Origin: Palsa-461 sp040414865 | Lineage (GTDB): Bacteria > Actinomycetota > Acidimicrobiia > Acidimicrobiales > RAAP-2 | Length of the DNA stretch: 22,356 nucleotides | Reading direction: 5' to 3' | NCBI GenBank assembly: GCA_040414865.1 | Contig: JBEDUR010000032.1 | Span: 1 to 22,356, forward strand | In this document: positions 9,096 to 15,792 of the stretch, piece after piece | How the letters are laid out: the number at the start of each line of letters is the position of its first letter | Numbering within the stretch: the first letter of the stretch is position 1 | Program-made: the position numbers and the translations under genes | Notes under the pieces: model-generated | Database searches by the model: none | Told to the model about the DNA's origin: nothing | The model's input: only the letters and a program-made list of their open reading frames with translations

Positions 9096-10752
9096 CGCGG
9101 GCTGGTCTCGTCGCCGCACGCAAGTCCCCGTGGATCAGCCGGCACCGCCACCGCGGATCGGTGGCGGGGAAGTCCGACCGCGTGTGCGCGCCCCGGCTCT
9201 CCTCGCGCTGGGCGGCCGAAGCGATCAGTGCGGCGGCGACGGTGAGGAGGTTGCGCAGTTCGTCGGAGGTGATGCCAACGGGTGCCTCGCGCCAGGCCTC
9301 GGCCAGCTCGACCAACGAGCGCTGCGCGCCGGCCAGCGAGTCGGCGCTCCGCACGACGCCCGCCCCCCGGGTCATGGCGTGCTGGAGGCGGTCGCGGGCC
9401 TTGCCCATGTCGAGCAAGCCGGTGCCGACCGCGCCGCCCTCGTCCAAGCCCCGGGCCCGGTCGAGATGAAGGGGGGCGGGGATGCGGGCCGGGCACCCGG
9501 GGATCTCCCCATCGTCGCCGAGCACCGCCCCCATGGCGCCGGTGGAGGAAGGACCGGCCACCCCGGCCAAGATGGCCTCGGCCAGCCGGGCGCCGAACAC
9601 CATCCCCTCAAGCAACGAGTTCGAGGCCAGCCGGTTGGCCCCGTGCACCCCGGTGCACGCGGTCTCCCCGGCCGCCCACAAGCCCGCCAGCGCGGTCGCC
9701 CCGGAGAGGTCGGTCACCACCCCACCCGAGAGGTGATGGGCCGCTGGCGCGATCGGGAGCCAATCGACGGCCGGGTCGAGGCCCACCTCACGGAGCGACG
9801 CCGCGATGGTCGGAAACCGCACGCCGAAGTCGGACAGCCCGGTGGCGTCGAGCCAGAGGTGGTCAGTGCCGAGAGCAACCATCCGCTCGGCCATCGCCCG
9901 GCTGACCACGTCGCGCGGGGCCAGCTCGTCGACGAAACGCTCGCCCCGCCCATCACGCATGAGCGCACCGTGACCCCGGAGGGCCTCGGACAAGAGCGGG
10001 CGCGGCATCGCCGGGTGGTGGAGTGCGGTGGGATGGAACTGGACGAACTCGATGTCGGCCACCGGCACCCCGGCCCGCAGGGCCATGGCTAAGCCGTCCC
10101 CGGTGGCTTCGGTCGGGTTGGTGGTCACGGCGAACAGTTGCCCGGGTCCCCCGGTGGCCAGGACCACGTGCTCCGCCCTCAGCACGGTGACCCCGCCGGC
10201 CGGGTCTCGAGCGACCACCCCGCGGCACCGCCCCCCCTCCATGATCAGCTCGAGGGCGAACCAGCGCTCGAGCACCGCGCCGGCCGACGACCGAGTCGCC
10301 TCGACCAGGGCCCGCTCCACCTCGGCACCGGTGGCGGCCCCTCCGGCGTGAACCACCCGCGCCCGGGAGTGCCCGCCCTCGCGCGATCGGGCCAAGACGC
10401 CGTCCACCTCGCGGTCGAAGGCCGCCCCCAAGGCGATGAGCTCGTTGACCCGAGCCGGTCCCTCATCGACGAGGACGCGCACGGCATCGATGTCGCACAG
10501 GCCGGCCCCGGCAGCCAAGGTGTCGGCGAGGTGCAAGTCGGTCGAGTCCTCGTCGCCGCCGAGCACGGCGGCGACCCCGCCCTGAGCCCAGCGGGTCGTC
10601 GACTGCGACAGTTCGCCTTTGGTCAGAACCCCGACGTTGACGCCGGCCACGTCGGCAGCCAGCCGGACGGCGGCGGACAGGCCGGCCACCCCGCTGCCGA
10701 GAACGAGTACGTCGAAGGGCCCAGGCGGGCCGGGCCGCCCGGGCCGAATCAC
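9088..10752 (-). CDS. nadB: L-aspartate oxidase
   Basis: NadB is an FAD flavoenzyme oxidising L-aspartate to iminoaspartate, which NadA condenses to quinolinate. The 554-residue product has the FAD dinucleotide-binding motif VLVLGSGVAGLSAA at about 15-28, the STTRWAQGGVAAVL segment, HSRARVVHAGGAATG, VVLATGG, and the active-site region FVQFHPTALHHP followed by RGERFVDELAPRDVVSRAMAE. TGVHGANRLASNSLLEG marks the second FAD contact. A C-terminal helical domain follows. Starting GTGA overlaps the panD stop, and its end overlaps nadC, so expression is tied to the pantothenate genes. In mycobacteria nadABC is elsewhere; its presence here is a lineage-specific arrangement. Confidence 0.96.
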   Translation of the reverse strand: MIRPGRPGPPGPFDVLVLGSGVAGLSAAVRLAADVAGVNVGVLTKGELSQSTTRWAQGGVAAVLGGDEDSTDLHLADTLAAGAGLCDIDAVRVLVDEGPARVNELIALGAAFDREVDGVLARSREGGHSRARVVHAGGAATGAEVERALVEATRSSAGAVLERWFALELIMEGGRCRGVVARDPAGGVTVLRAEHVVLATGGPGQLFAVTTNPTEATGDGLAMALRAGVPVADIEFVQFHPTALHHPAMPRPLLSEALRGHGALMRDGRGERFVDELAPRDVVSRAMAERMVALGTDHLWLDATGLSDFGVRFPTIAASLREVGLDPAVDWLPIAPAAHHLSGGVVTDLSGATALAGLWAAGETACTGVHGANRLASNSLLEGMVFGARLAEAILAGVAGPSSTGAMGAVLGDDGEIPGCPARIPAPLHLDRARGLDEGGAVGTGLLDMGKARDRLQHAMTRGAGVVRSADSLAGAQRSLVELAEAWREAPVGITSDELRNLLTVAAALIASAAQREESRGAHTRSDFPATDPRWRCRLIHGDLRAATRPARGD

Positions 10753-11135
10753 CGGATGCCGAGCGACCCGGAGCCGGCGTGGGCGGCGGCCACCTCGAGG
10801 GGGCGGTTCTCGTCGTCCACATGGACGATCCTCGGCGCGAAGCCGGCCAGCTCCTCCTCGGCGTAGTCGGCGTAGGTGATGAGGATCACCCGGTCACCGG
10901 GGGCGACCAGGCGGGCCGCGGCGCCGTTGAGGCAGATCTCGCCGGGCCCCCCGGCCATCGCGTAGGTCTCGAAGCGGGCGCCGTTGTCGATGTCCAGCAC
11001 GGCAACCTGCTCGAACTCGGCGATGTCGGCCAGCGCCATGAGCTCGGTGTCGATGCTCACCGAGCCGACGTACTCGAGGTTGGCGTCGGTGACCCGGGCC
11101 CGATGGATCTTCGACTTCATCATCCGACGGCGCAT
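10749..11135 (-). CDS. panD: Aspartate 1-decarboxylase precursor
   Basis: PanD decarboxylates L-aspartate to beta-alanine for pantothenate. It is made as a proenzyme that self-cleaves between Gly and Ser to create the pyruvoyl cofactor. The 128-residue product has KSKIHRARVT at the N-terminus and the cleavage site in YVGSVSID (Gly23-Ser24), then NGARFETYAM and GEICLNGAAARL with the conserved Asn and Ala-Ala-Arg stretch, followed by GDRVILITYA. The ATG at 11135 gives MRRRMMKSKIHRA, aligning with the usual M.RTM.KSKIH start. It begins 2 bases after the panC stop and shares GTGA with nadB. Both PanD and NadB use aspartate, so this junction joins two aspartate-consuming steps. Confidence 0.97.
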   Translation of the reverse strand: MRRRMMKSKIHRARVTDANLEYVGSVSIDTELMALADIAEFEQVAVLDIDNGARFETYAMAGGPGEICLNGAAARLVAPGDRVILITYADYAEEELAGFAPRIVHVDDENRPLEVAAAHAGSGSLGIR

Positions 11136-11137
11136 GA

Positions 11138-12061
11138 CTAGCTCCGAGCCCCAGTCGCGCCAATGAGGGCCGGGGCGTCAGCACCCCGGCGGGCCACCGA
11201 GACCGGGACGTTGTCGAGCAGGCGAACCCCGGCAACCTCGGCCGCAATCAGCAAGCGGAGAGGACGTCGACCATCGAGCCGAGCCGGGATGCGCAAGGTC
11301 TCGGCGTCCACCACTCCCCCGTAGTCGTAGACGGCCAGGGGTTCGGTGGCGACCACCGAAGCCATGAGGGCCTCGATGGCGTCCGGGCGGCGCTCGCCTG
11401 AGGCGATCGCGACCACCGCGGCCGAGAGCGCTCGCCACAGCACGCCGGCCGCCGTGCGCCCCTCGGCCGACAGCCGGGTATTGCGGCTCGACAGCGCCAG
11501 CCCGTCGTGTTCGCGCACGGTGGGGCAGGCGACGATCTCGACCGGGAAGCAGAGGTCGGCCGCCATCCGCTGCACGACCGCCAGCTGCTGGAAATCCTTC
11601 TCGCCGAAGTAGACCCGGCAGCGACCGGCAATGGCGAACAGCTTTGCCACCACCGTGGCTACGCCTTCGAAGTGTCCCGGGCGCGAAGCTCCCTCCCAGG
11701 CGGCGGCCTCGGCTCCGACGGCGATGACCGTCTGCGGCTGCTCGGGCCAGTCCGGGTACATCTCGGTGACCCCAGGAGCGAAGACCACGTCCACGCCGAG
11801 CTGGCGACAGGCCTCGAGGTCGCGGTCGAGGGTTCGGGGATAGCGGTCGAGATCGGCCGGGTCGCCGAACTGGAGCGGGTTCACAAAGATGGTCACGGCC
11901 ACGGTCTGGCACTCCTCCCGGGCCCGGCGGACGAGCGACTCGTGGCCGGCATGCAGCGCGCCCATGGTTGGCACCAGGCCGACTGTCCGCCCCCCGGCCC
12001 GGGCAGCGTCGAGCGCCTGGCGGAAGATGCCGATCGAGTGGAAGACCTCGGGGTCAGACAC
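11138..12061 (-). CDS. panC: Pantothenate synthetase (pantoate--beta-alanine ligase)
   Basis: PanC joins pantoate and beta-alanine using ATP through a pantoyl-adenylate. The 307-residue product has VPTMGALHAGHESLVRRA (the HxGH nucleotidyltransferase motif), TIFVNPLQFG, RPGHFEGVATVVAKLF, FGEKDFQQLAVVQRM with the KMSKS-like region SSRNTRLS after it, and a C-terminal domain. The GTG at 12061 overlaps the preceding Rossmann/DUF2520 gene by 8 bases; the upstream in-frame stretch is an Arg/Pro-rich shadow of that gene. Downstream panD supplies its beta-alanine. PanB, which makes ketopantoate, is not in the window. Confidence 0.96.
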   Translation of the reverse strand: MSDPEVFHSIGIFRQALDAARAGGRTVGLVPTMGALHAGHESLVRRAREECQTVAVTIFVNPLQFGDPADLDRYPRTLDRDLEACRQLGVDVVFAPGVTEMYPDWPEQPQTVIAVGAEAAAWEGASRPGHFEGVATVVAKLFAIAGRCRVYFGEKDFQQLAVVQRMAADLCFPVEIVACPTVREHDGLALSSRNTRLSAEGRTAAGVLWRALSAAVVAIASGERRPDAIEALMASVVATEPLAVYDYGGVVDAETLRIPARLDGRRPLRLLIAAEVAGVRLLDNVPVSVARRGADAPALIGATGARS

Positions 12062-12839
12062 GGACCGGCACCCCCTCGGAGCTGGCCGGCGTGGAGTCTT
12101 CCGTGGCCGTCGGCCGCGCCGGCAACCGGCTCTGACCGGCCAGCCGGCTGGCCAGGGCAACGCCAGCCAGGTAGCCGGGCCGTTCCCCGGCGGCAAGGGC
12201 CCGTCGGTGGCGTTCCAGCGTGGCCCAGTCGCCCCGGGCGGCCGGCCCGGTCAGGGCGGCGGCCGGCCCGAGGCGGGCCACGTCGTCAAGAGCCGCCCGC
12301 GAGAGGTCCAAGAAGGCGTCGAGCCCGAGGCCGGCACCGGCCGCGATCCGCTCGACCTGGCCCAACAGCGCGACCACGTGGTTGGCGGCCACGCAGGCCG
12401 CGGCGTGGTAGGCGGCCCGGTCGCTGTCGGCCACGGCGAACGGCCGGCCCCCGAGGGCAAGCGCCATCTCCTGGGCGGCGGGGTCGCCGGCCACGGCGAA
12501 GGCGATCCCACTCGCCAGGCGGGCCGCCCCAACGTCGGGGTTGGGCAGGGGGACGAGCGGGTGGAGCGAGGCCCGGCGGGCATGCGGTCCGAGGGCGTCG
12601 AGCCCGAGCGAGGCGGCGAGATGGACCACGGCACACCCCGGGTCGGGATCGACGCCCGCCGCGACCTCGGCCACCGCGTCGTCGGGGACCGAGAGGACCA
12701 ACACGTCGACCCCCCGGGCGGCCGGCCGCTGGTCGTCGCTGCGCCCGAGGATTCCAGCCACGTGGTAGCCGGCGGACGACAGGGCGCGGACCAGGGACAG
12801 GCCGGCCCGACCCGGGCCGATGAGGCGAATGGACTGCAC
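12054..12839 (-). CDS. Rossmann-like and DUF2520 domain protein (Rv3603c-type)
   Basis: This 261-residue protein has two domains. The N-terminal NAD(P)-binding domain begins IRLIGPGRAGLSLVRALSSAGY with a GxGxxG-type loop and continues LVLSVPDDAV. The C-terminal all-helical DUF2520 domain contains HPLVPLP, YHAAACVAANHVVALL and ALTGPAARGDW. The layout (Rossmann domain, then a helical domain with a conserved His/Asn-containing helix) is that of 6-phosphogluconate-dehydrogenase-like reductases such as ketopantoate reductase. A homologue, Rv3603c, sits next to panC in M. tuberculosis. Position and fold suggest a reductase in pantothenate synthesis, possibly the ketopantoate reductase step, but this is not established. 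Starts at GTG with a strong AAGGAGG 6 bases upstream; its stop overlaps panC by 8 bases. Confidence 0.85.
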   Translation of the reverse strand: MQSIRLIGPGRAGLSLVRALSSAGYHVAGILGRSDDQRPAARGVDVLVLSVPDDAVAEVAAGVDPDPGCAVVHLAASLGLDALGPHARRASLHPLVPLPNPDVGAARLASGIAFAVAGDPAAQEMALALGGRPFAVADSDRAAYHAAACVAANHVVALLGQVERIAAGAGLGLDAFLDLSRAALDDVARLGPAAALTGPAARGDWATLERHRRALAAGERPGYLAGVALASRLAGQSRLPARPTATEDSTPASSEGVPVRV

Positions 12840-12883
12840 GAGGACCTCCTTCGGCGTTCCAACCCGAGTGGTGTCGGTCGCCT

Positions 12884-13375
12884 TCAGTGATCAGGTTTCG
12901 TCGTGAGCGATCTCAGTGTACCCACGCGGGTGACCGCGCCGACAGCGCTGGCCAGCGCGTCCGGTGGCACGAGCTCGGGAGCCAGGTCGTGCAGCGGGGC
13001 CAGGACGAACCGGCGCTCGAACAGGCGCGGGTGGGGCAGGGTCAGGTCCGGCTCGTTCACCACCTCGTCACCGACCAAGAGCACGTCGGCGTCGAGGGTG
13101 CGGGGGCCGAAGCGGACGGTGCGGACCCGGCCGGCGTCGGCCTCGAGCGCCCGGCACCGTTCGAGGAGGGCTCTCGGCGGGTCCTCGGTCATCAGCTCGA
13201 CCACCGCGTTGAGGTACGGGCCTTGTTCGGGTCCCCCCACCGGCTCGGTCTCGTACACCGGCGACACCGACGCCAGGTCCCCTCCACCCTCGAGCAGGGT
13301 GACGGCCCGGTCCAGGTGCCCGAGCCGGTCCCCCTGGTTCGAGCCGAGGCCGAGAAAGGCCCGGCGGGGCGTCAC
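12884..13375 (-). CDS. folK: 6-hydroxymethyl-7,8-dihydropterin pyrophosphokinase (HPPK)
   Basis: FolK transfers pyrophosphate from ATP to 6-hydroxymethyl-dihydropterin, the step before dihydropteroate synthase. The 163-residue product shows FLGLGSNQGDRLGHLDRAV at the N-terminus, SPVYETEPVGGPEQGPYLNAVVEL, FGPRTLDADVLLVGD (the Mg/ATP-binding Asp pair) and LPHPRLFERRFVLAPL, in family order. Start GTGA overlaps the folB stop. A 44-base gap with an AAGGAGG separates it from the downstream Rossmann/DUF2520 gene, the place where the folate block passes into the pantothenate block. Confidence 0.96.
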   Translation of the reverse strand: MTPRRAFLGLGSNQGDRLGHLDRAVTLLEGGGDLASVSPVYETEPVGGPEQGPYLNAVVELMTEDPPRALLERCRALEADAGRVRTVRFGPRTLDADVLLVGDEVVNEPDLTLPHPRLFERRFVLAPLHDLAPELVPPDALASAVGAVTRVGTLRSLTTKPDH

Positions 13376-13761
13376 CTCCCTCGGGGCCCCGCCCCGGCTC
13401 CGTCCCGCTCGACCCGCACCCCGATCGAACCCACGTCCTCGGCGACCGGTGGGCGCAGCTTGCGCACCGTCACCGCCACCCACCCGACTCTCGGGTCGAG
13501 GTCCACCAGCGCGCCGGCCACGGCCTCGGCGAGCGCCTCCAACAGAAGGAAGGAGCGTTCTCGGGCCACCGCGGCCGCCCGCTTCACCACCTCGCCGTAG
13601 TCGAGTGTGTCCTCCAAGTGGTCGCTCGCCCCAGCCGGGGCGGTGTCCAGGTAGAGATCGAGGTCGAGCTCGAAGGGCTGGGGGCGCTCGCGCTCGTGGG
13701 CCAGCACACCGTGAGTGGCGACGACCCGCAGCCCCCGGACCTCGATCCGGTCCCCGCTCAC
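13372..13761 (-). CDS. folB: Dihydroneopterin aldolase
   Basis: FolB cleaves 7,8-dihydroneopterin to 6-hydroxymethyl-dihydropterin and glycolaldehyde and forms an octameric ring. The 129-residue product has IEVRGLRVVATHGVLAHERE at the N-terminus, FELDLDLYLDT, DTLDYGEVVKRA, LLEALAEAVAGALV with the pterin-anchoring Glu, and VTVRKLRPPV with the catalytic Lys near the C-terminus. Start GTGA overlaps the stop of the phosphatase-like gene, and its end overlaps folK the same way. Longer in-frame readings run back through the neighbouring gene and are compositionally unlike it. Confidence 0.96.
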   Translation of the reverse strand: MSGDRIEVRGLRVVATHGVLAHERERPQPFELDLDLYLDTAPAGASDHLEDTLDYGEVVKRAAAVARERSFLLLEALAEAVAGALVDLDPRVGWVAVTVRKLRPPVAEDVGSIGVRVERDGAGAGPRGR

Positions 13762-14273
13762 CCGGCGAAGCGCGGCGAAGGGCCGCTCACCGCCACGGCG
13801 AGCTCGCGGCCGGCCGGACCCATCTGCCGTCCGACCATGTGCTCGACGGTGGCCACCGCCTGGTGGGTGCTCGGGATCCGCCCCCACCACACCAAGAACC
13901 CGGCCACCACCCCCATGACCCGGTCGCCCATCTCCTCATGGTGCATGAGGACTCGCTTGCCCCCCGCCAGCGAACCAGCCAAGTCGCGGTAGCAGCTCTC
14001 GAGCACCTGGCGGGAGTCGGTGCCGGCCAGCAGCGGGTAGTGGGCCCACACCAGCTCGCCCTCGTCGTAGGCGTGGAGGTTGTGAGGGGAAGGAAGGAGC
14101 GAGATCACCCGGTCGAACCCCTGGACGCGAAGCCAGATGATCTCCTCTTGGCGGCGCACCCGGCGGTGGTTGGGCGCAAACCCGCCCGGGCGCTCGCTCA
14201 CCGCCAGGTGGTCCTTCATTACCCAGAGGAAGTTCCGGGGCGGGATCCCCGCCGCCCACTTGCCCTTCACCAC
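13758..14273 (-). CDS. Dual-specificity-phosphatase-like protein with degenerate active site
   Basis: This 171-residue protein resembles small DSP-type phosphatases such as DUSP23. It has an N-terminal PPRNFLWVMKDHLAVSERPGG (compare PPNFSWVLPGRLAG), then WLRVQGFDRVISLLPSP, a long helix, GKRVLMHHEEMGDRVMGVVAGFLV, and a final helical region. The P-loop should read HC-x5-R; here it is His111-His112-x5-Arg118, so the nucleophilic Cys is replaced by His. The Asp of the general-acid loop is also not evident (YPLLAGTD). It is therefore probably a pseudophosphatase or uses another chemistry. It lies between folP and folB and shares GTGA with folB, so a role in pterin metabolism is suggested by context only. 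The GTG at 14273 has no ribosome site; a good GGAGG-GTG pair at 14296 is one base out of frame. Confidence 0.75.
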   Translation of the reverse strand: MVKGKWAAGIPPRNFLWVMKDHLAVSERPGGFAPNHRRVRRQEEIIWLRVQGFDRVISLLPSPHNLHAYDEGELVWAHYPLLAGTDSRQVLESCYRDLAGSLAGGKRVLMHHEEMGDRVMGVVAGFLVWWGRIPSTHQAVATVEHMVGRQMGPAGRELAVAVSGPSPRFAG

Positions 14274-14300
14274 TTGGGCCTGGCCGTGCTGCTCACCGAC

Positions 14301-15131
14301 TCACCTCCTCCCGCGCACCCGACCCCGGGCGGATGGCCCAACCAGGCGGGCCGCCTCGACGGCCGGCGCGATGTCGTGGACCCGCACCATCTGGGCCCCC
14401 TCCGACATCGCCCACGTGCTCGAGGCCAGGGTGCCCTCGGCCCGCTCCCCGACGCCCAGCGGGCCGGACCCTTTGGCCACGAGCCCGGCCAGGAACGCCT
14501 TGTTCGAGGTCCCGACGAGCACCCCCGCCCCGCCCGCCGCGGCCAGCGCGACCAGTTCGCGCAGGTGGGCGAGCAGGGTCAGGTTGTGGGCCACGGTCTT
14601 GCCAAACCCGATCCCGGGGTCGACCCAGACCTCGTCGATGCCCGCGTTGGTGGCCGCGGTGAGCAGCCCGGCCAGGTGCCCGTGGACCTCGGCCACGACG
14701 TCGTCGTAGCGGGGATCGCGCTGCATGTCTGCGGGGGTGCCCTTGCGGTGCATGGCCACCCAGCCCGCCCCGCACTCGGCGGCCACCGGCCACAGTGTCC
14801 CCGAGACGTCGTTGACCAGGACCGCCCCCGCCCGGACCGCGGCACGGGCGACCTCCGGCTTCACCGTGTCAATGGACACCGGGCCGAGCTCGGCCAACGC
14901 CTCGACCACCGGGAGGACGCGGCGCAGCTCCTCGGCCTCGGCCACCGGGAGGGCCCGTGGGCGGCTCGACTCCCCGCCCACGTCGACGAGGTCGGCGCCT
15001 TCGGCGAACATGGCCCGGCCCCGCTCGATCGCCGGGCCCGGCTTCTCGTAGCGCCCGCCGTCGAAGAACGAATCGGGGGTGACGTTGAGCACGCCCATCA
15101 CCTTCGGGCGACGCTCACCGTTGACCACCAT
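14301..15131 (-). CDS. folP: Dihydropteroate synthase
   Basis: FolP condenses hydroxymethyl-dihydropterin pyrophosphate with p-aminobenzoate to dihydropteroate and is the sulfonamide target. The 276-residue TIM barrel shows VMGVLNVTPDSFFDGG, DLVDVGGESSRPRA, VSIDTVKPEVA, VLVNDVSG, AMHRKGTPADMQ, VWVDPGIGFGKTVAHN, VLVGTSNKAFLAGL and MVRVHDIAPAVEAA. Two loop residues differ from the common forms: GESSRP for GESTRP, and SNK for SRK. The pterin-binding Lys is kept. It starts at ATG 15131, 64 bases after the folE stop, with a small hairpin in the gap. Its stop is followed by a GGAGG that should serve the next gene. Confidence 0.95.
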   Translation of the reverse strand: MVVNGERRPKVMGVLNVTPDSFFDGGRYEKPGPAIERGRAMFAEGADLVDVGGESSRPRALPVAEAEELRRVLPVVEALAELGPVSIDTVKPEVARAAVRAGAVLVNDVSGTLWPVAAECGAGWVAMHRKGTPADMQRDPRYDDVVAEVHGHLAGLLTAATNAGIDEVWVDPGIGFGKTVAHNLTLLAHLRELVALAAAGGAGVLVGTSNKAFLAGLVAKGSGPLGVGERAEGTLASSTWAMSEGAQMVRVHDIAPAVEAARLVGPSARGRVRGRR

Positions 15132-15150
15132 CCGCAGCGTAGCGATCTGG

Positions 15151-15166
15151 TCGCCGAGAACGGCGA
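15151..15166. other. Short hairpin between folE and folP
   Basis: TCGCCG and CGGCGA form a perfect 6-bp stem around a 4-base loop in the 64-base gap between folE and folP, the longest gap in the long array. There is no T-rich tail in the minus direction, so it is not a standard intrinsic terminator. An mRNA processing or stability element is possible; chance is also possible in such GC-rich DNA. Confidence 0.3.
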
Positions 15167-15195
15167 GGGGCGGGCCGACTGGAGAGGTTGGCTGG

Positions 15196-15792
15196 CTAGC
15201 GCCCGTGGAGGAACTGCATGGCCTCGGCTCGGGTGGCCGGATCCCTCCGGAACTGGCCCCGAACGGCCGAGGTGACCGTGAGGGTGCCGGGCTTCTTCAC
15301 CCCCCGCATCGACATGCACAGGTGCTCGGCCTCCACCACCACCAGCACGCCCCTCGGGTCCAGCGCCAACTCGATCGCGTCGGCGATCTCGGTGGTCATG
15401 CGCTCCTGAACCTGGAGACGTCGGGCGTACCCGTCCACCAGCCGGGCCAGCTTCGAGATACCGGTGATGCGCCCGTCGGAGTTGGGGATGTAGGCGACAT
15501 GGGTGCGGCCGATGAAAGGGATGAGGTGGTGCTCGCACAAGGAGGCGAAGGCGATGTCCTTTACCATGACCATCTCGTCATGGTCGGCGGCGAAGGTGAT
15601 CGTGAGATGCCGAGCCGGGTCGTCGGAGAGCCCCGAAAACAGCTCCTCGTACATGGCCGCCACTCGGGCGGGGGTGGCCAGCAGGCCGTCGCGGCTCGGA
15701 TCCTCCCCGATCGCCTCGAGGATCTCGGCGATCGCCTTCTCCACTCTGGAGATATCCACGCTCACCTCAGCCGCCGCCCGCTCGATAGACAT
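15196..15792 (-). CDS. folE: GTP cyclohydrolase I
   Basis: FolE opens the GTP ring and rearranges it to dihydroneopterin triphosphate, the first folate step. The 198-residue product has ILEAIGEDPSRDGLLATPARVA, the zinc site in SLCEHHLIPFIGRTHVAYIPN (Cys and His), GISKLARLVDGYARRLQVQERMT, and EAEHLCMSMRGVKKPGT, which supplies the second zinc Cys and the active-site region. The core is complete and matches the type IA enzyme. The start is uncertain: the ATG at 15792 overlaps hpt by 26 bases, while a GTG at 15765, one base after the hpt stop, would give a 189-residue protein beginning SVDISRVEKAI and fits the coupled-start habit of this array. Neither has a strong ribosome site. Confidence 0.95.
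   Translation of the reverse strand: MSIERAAAEVSVDISRVEKAIAEILEAIGEDPSRDGLLATPARVAAMYEELFSGLSDDPARHLTITFAADHDEMVMVKDIAFASLCEHHLIPFIGRTHVAYIPNSDGRITGISKLARLVDGYARRLQVQERMTTEIADAIELALDPRGVLVVVEAEHLCMSMRGVKKPGTLTVTSAVRGQFRRDPATRAEAMQFLHGR

Noticed and set aside
12903..15275. Long plus-strand open frame across folK, folB, folP
   Set aside because: Arg/Pro/Ala/His-rich shadow running antisense to several firmly identified folate genes; no recognisable domain.
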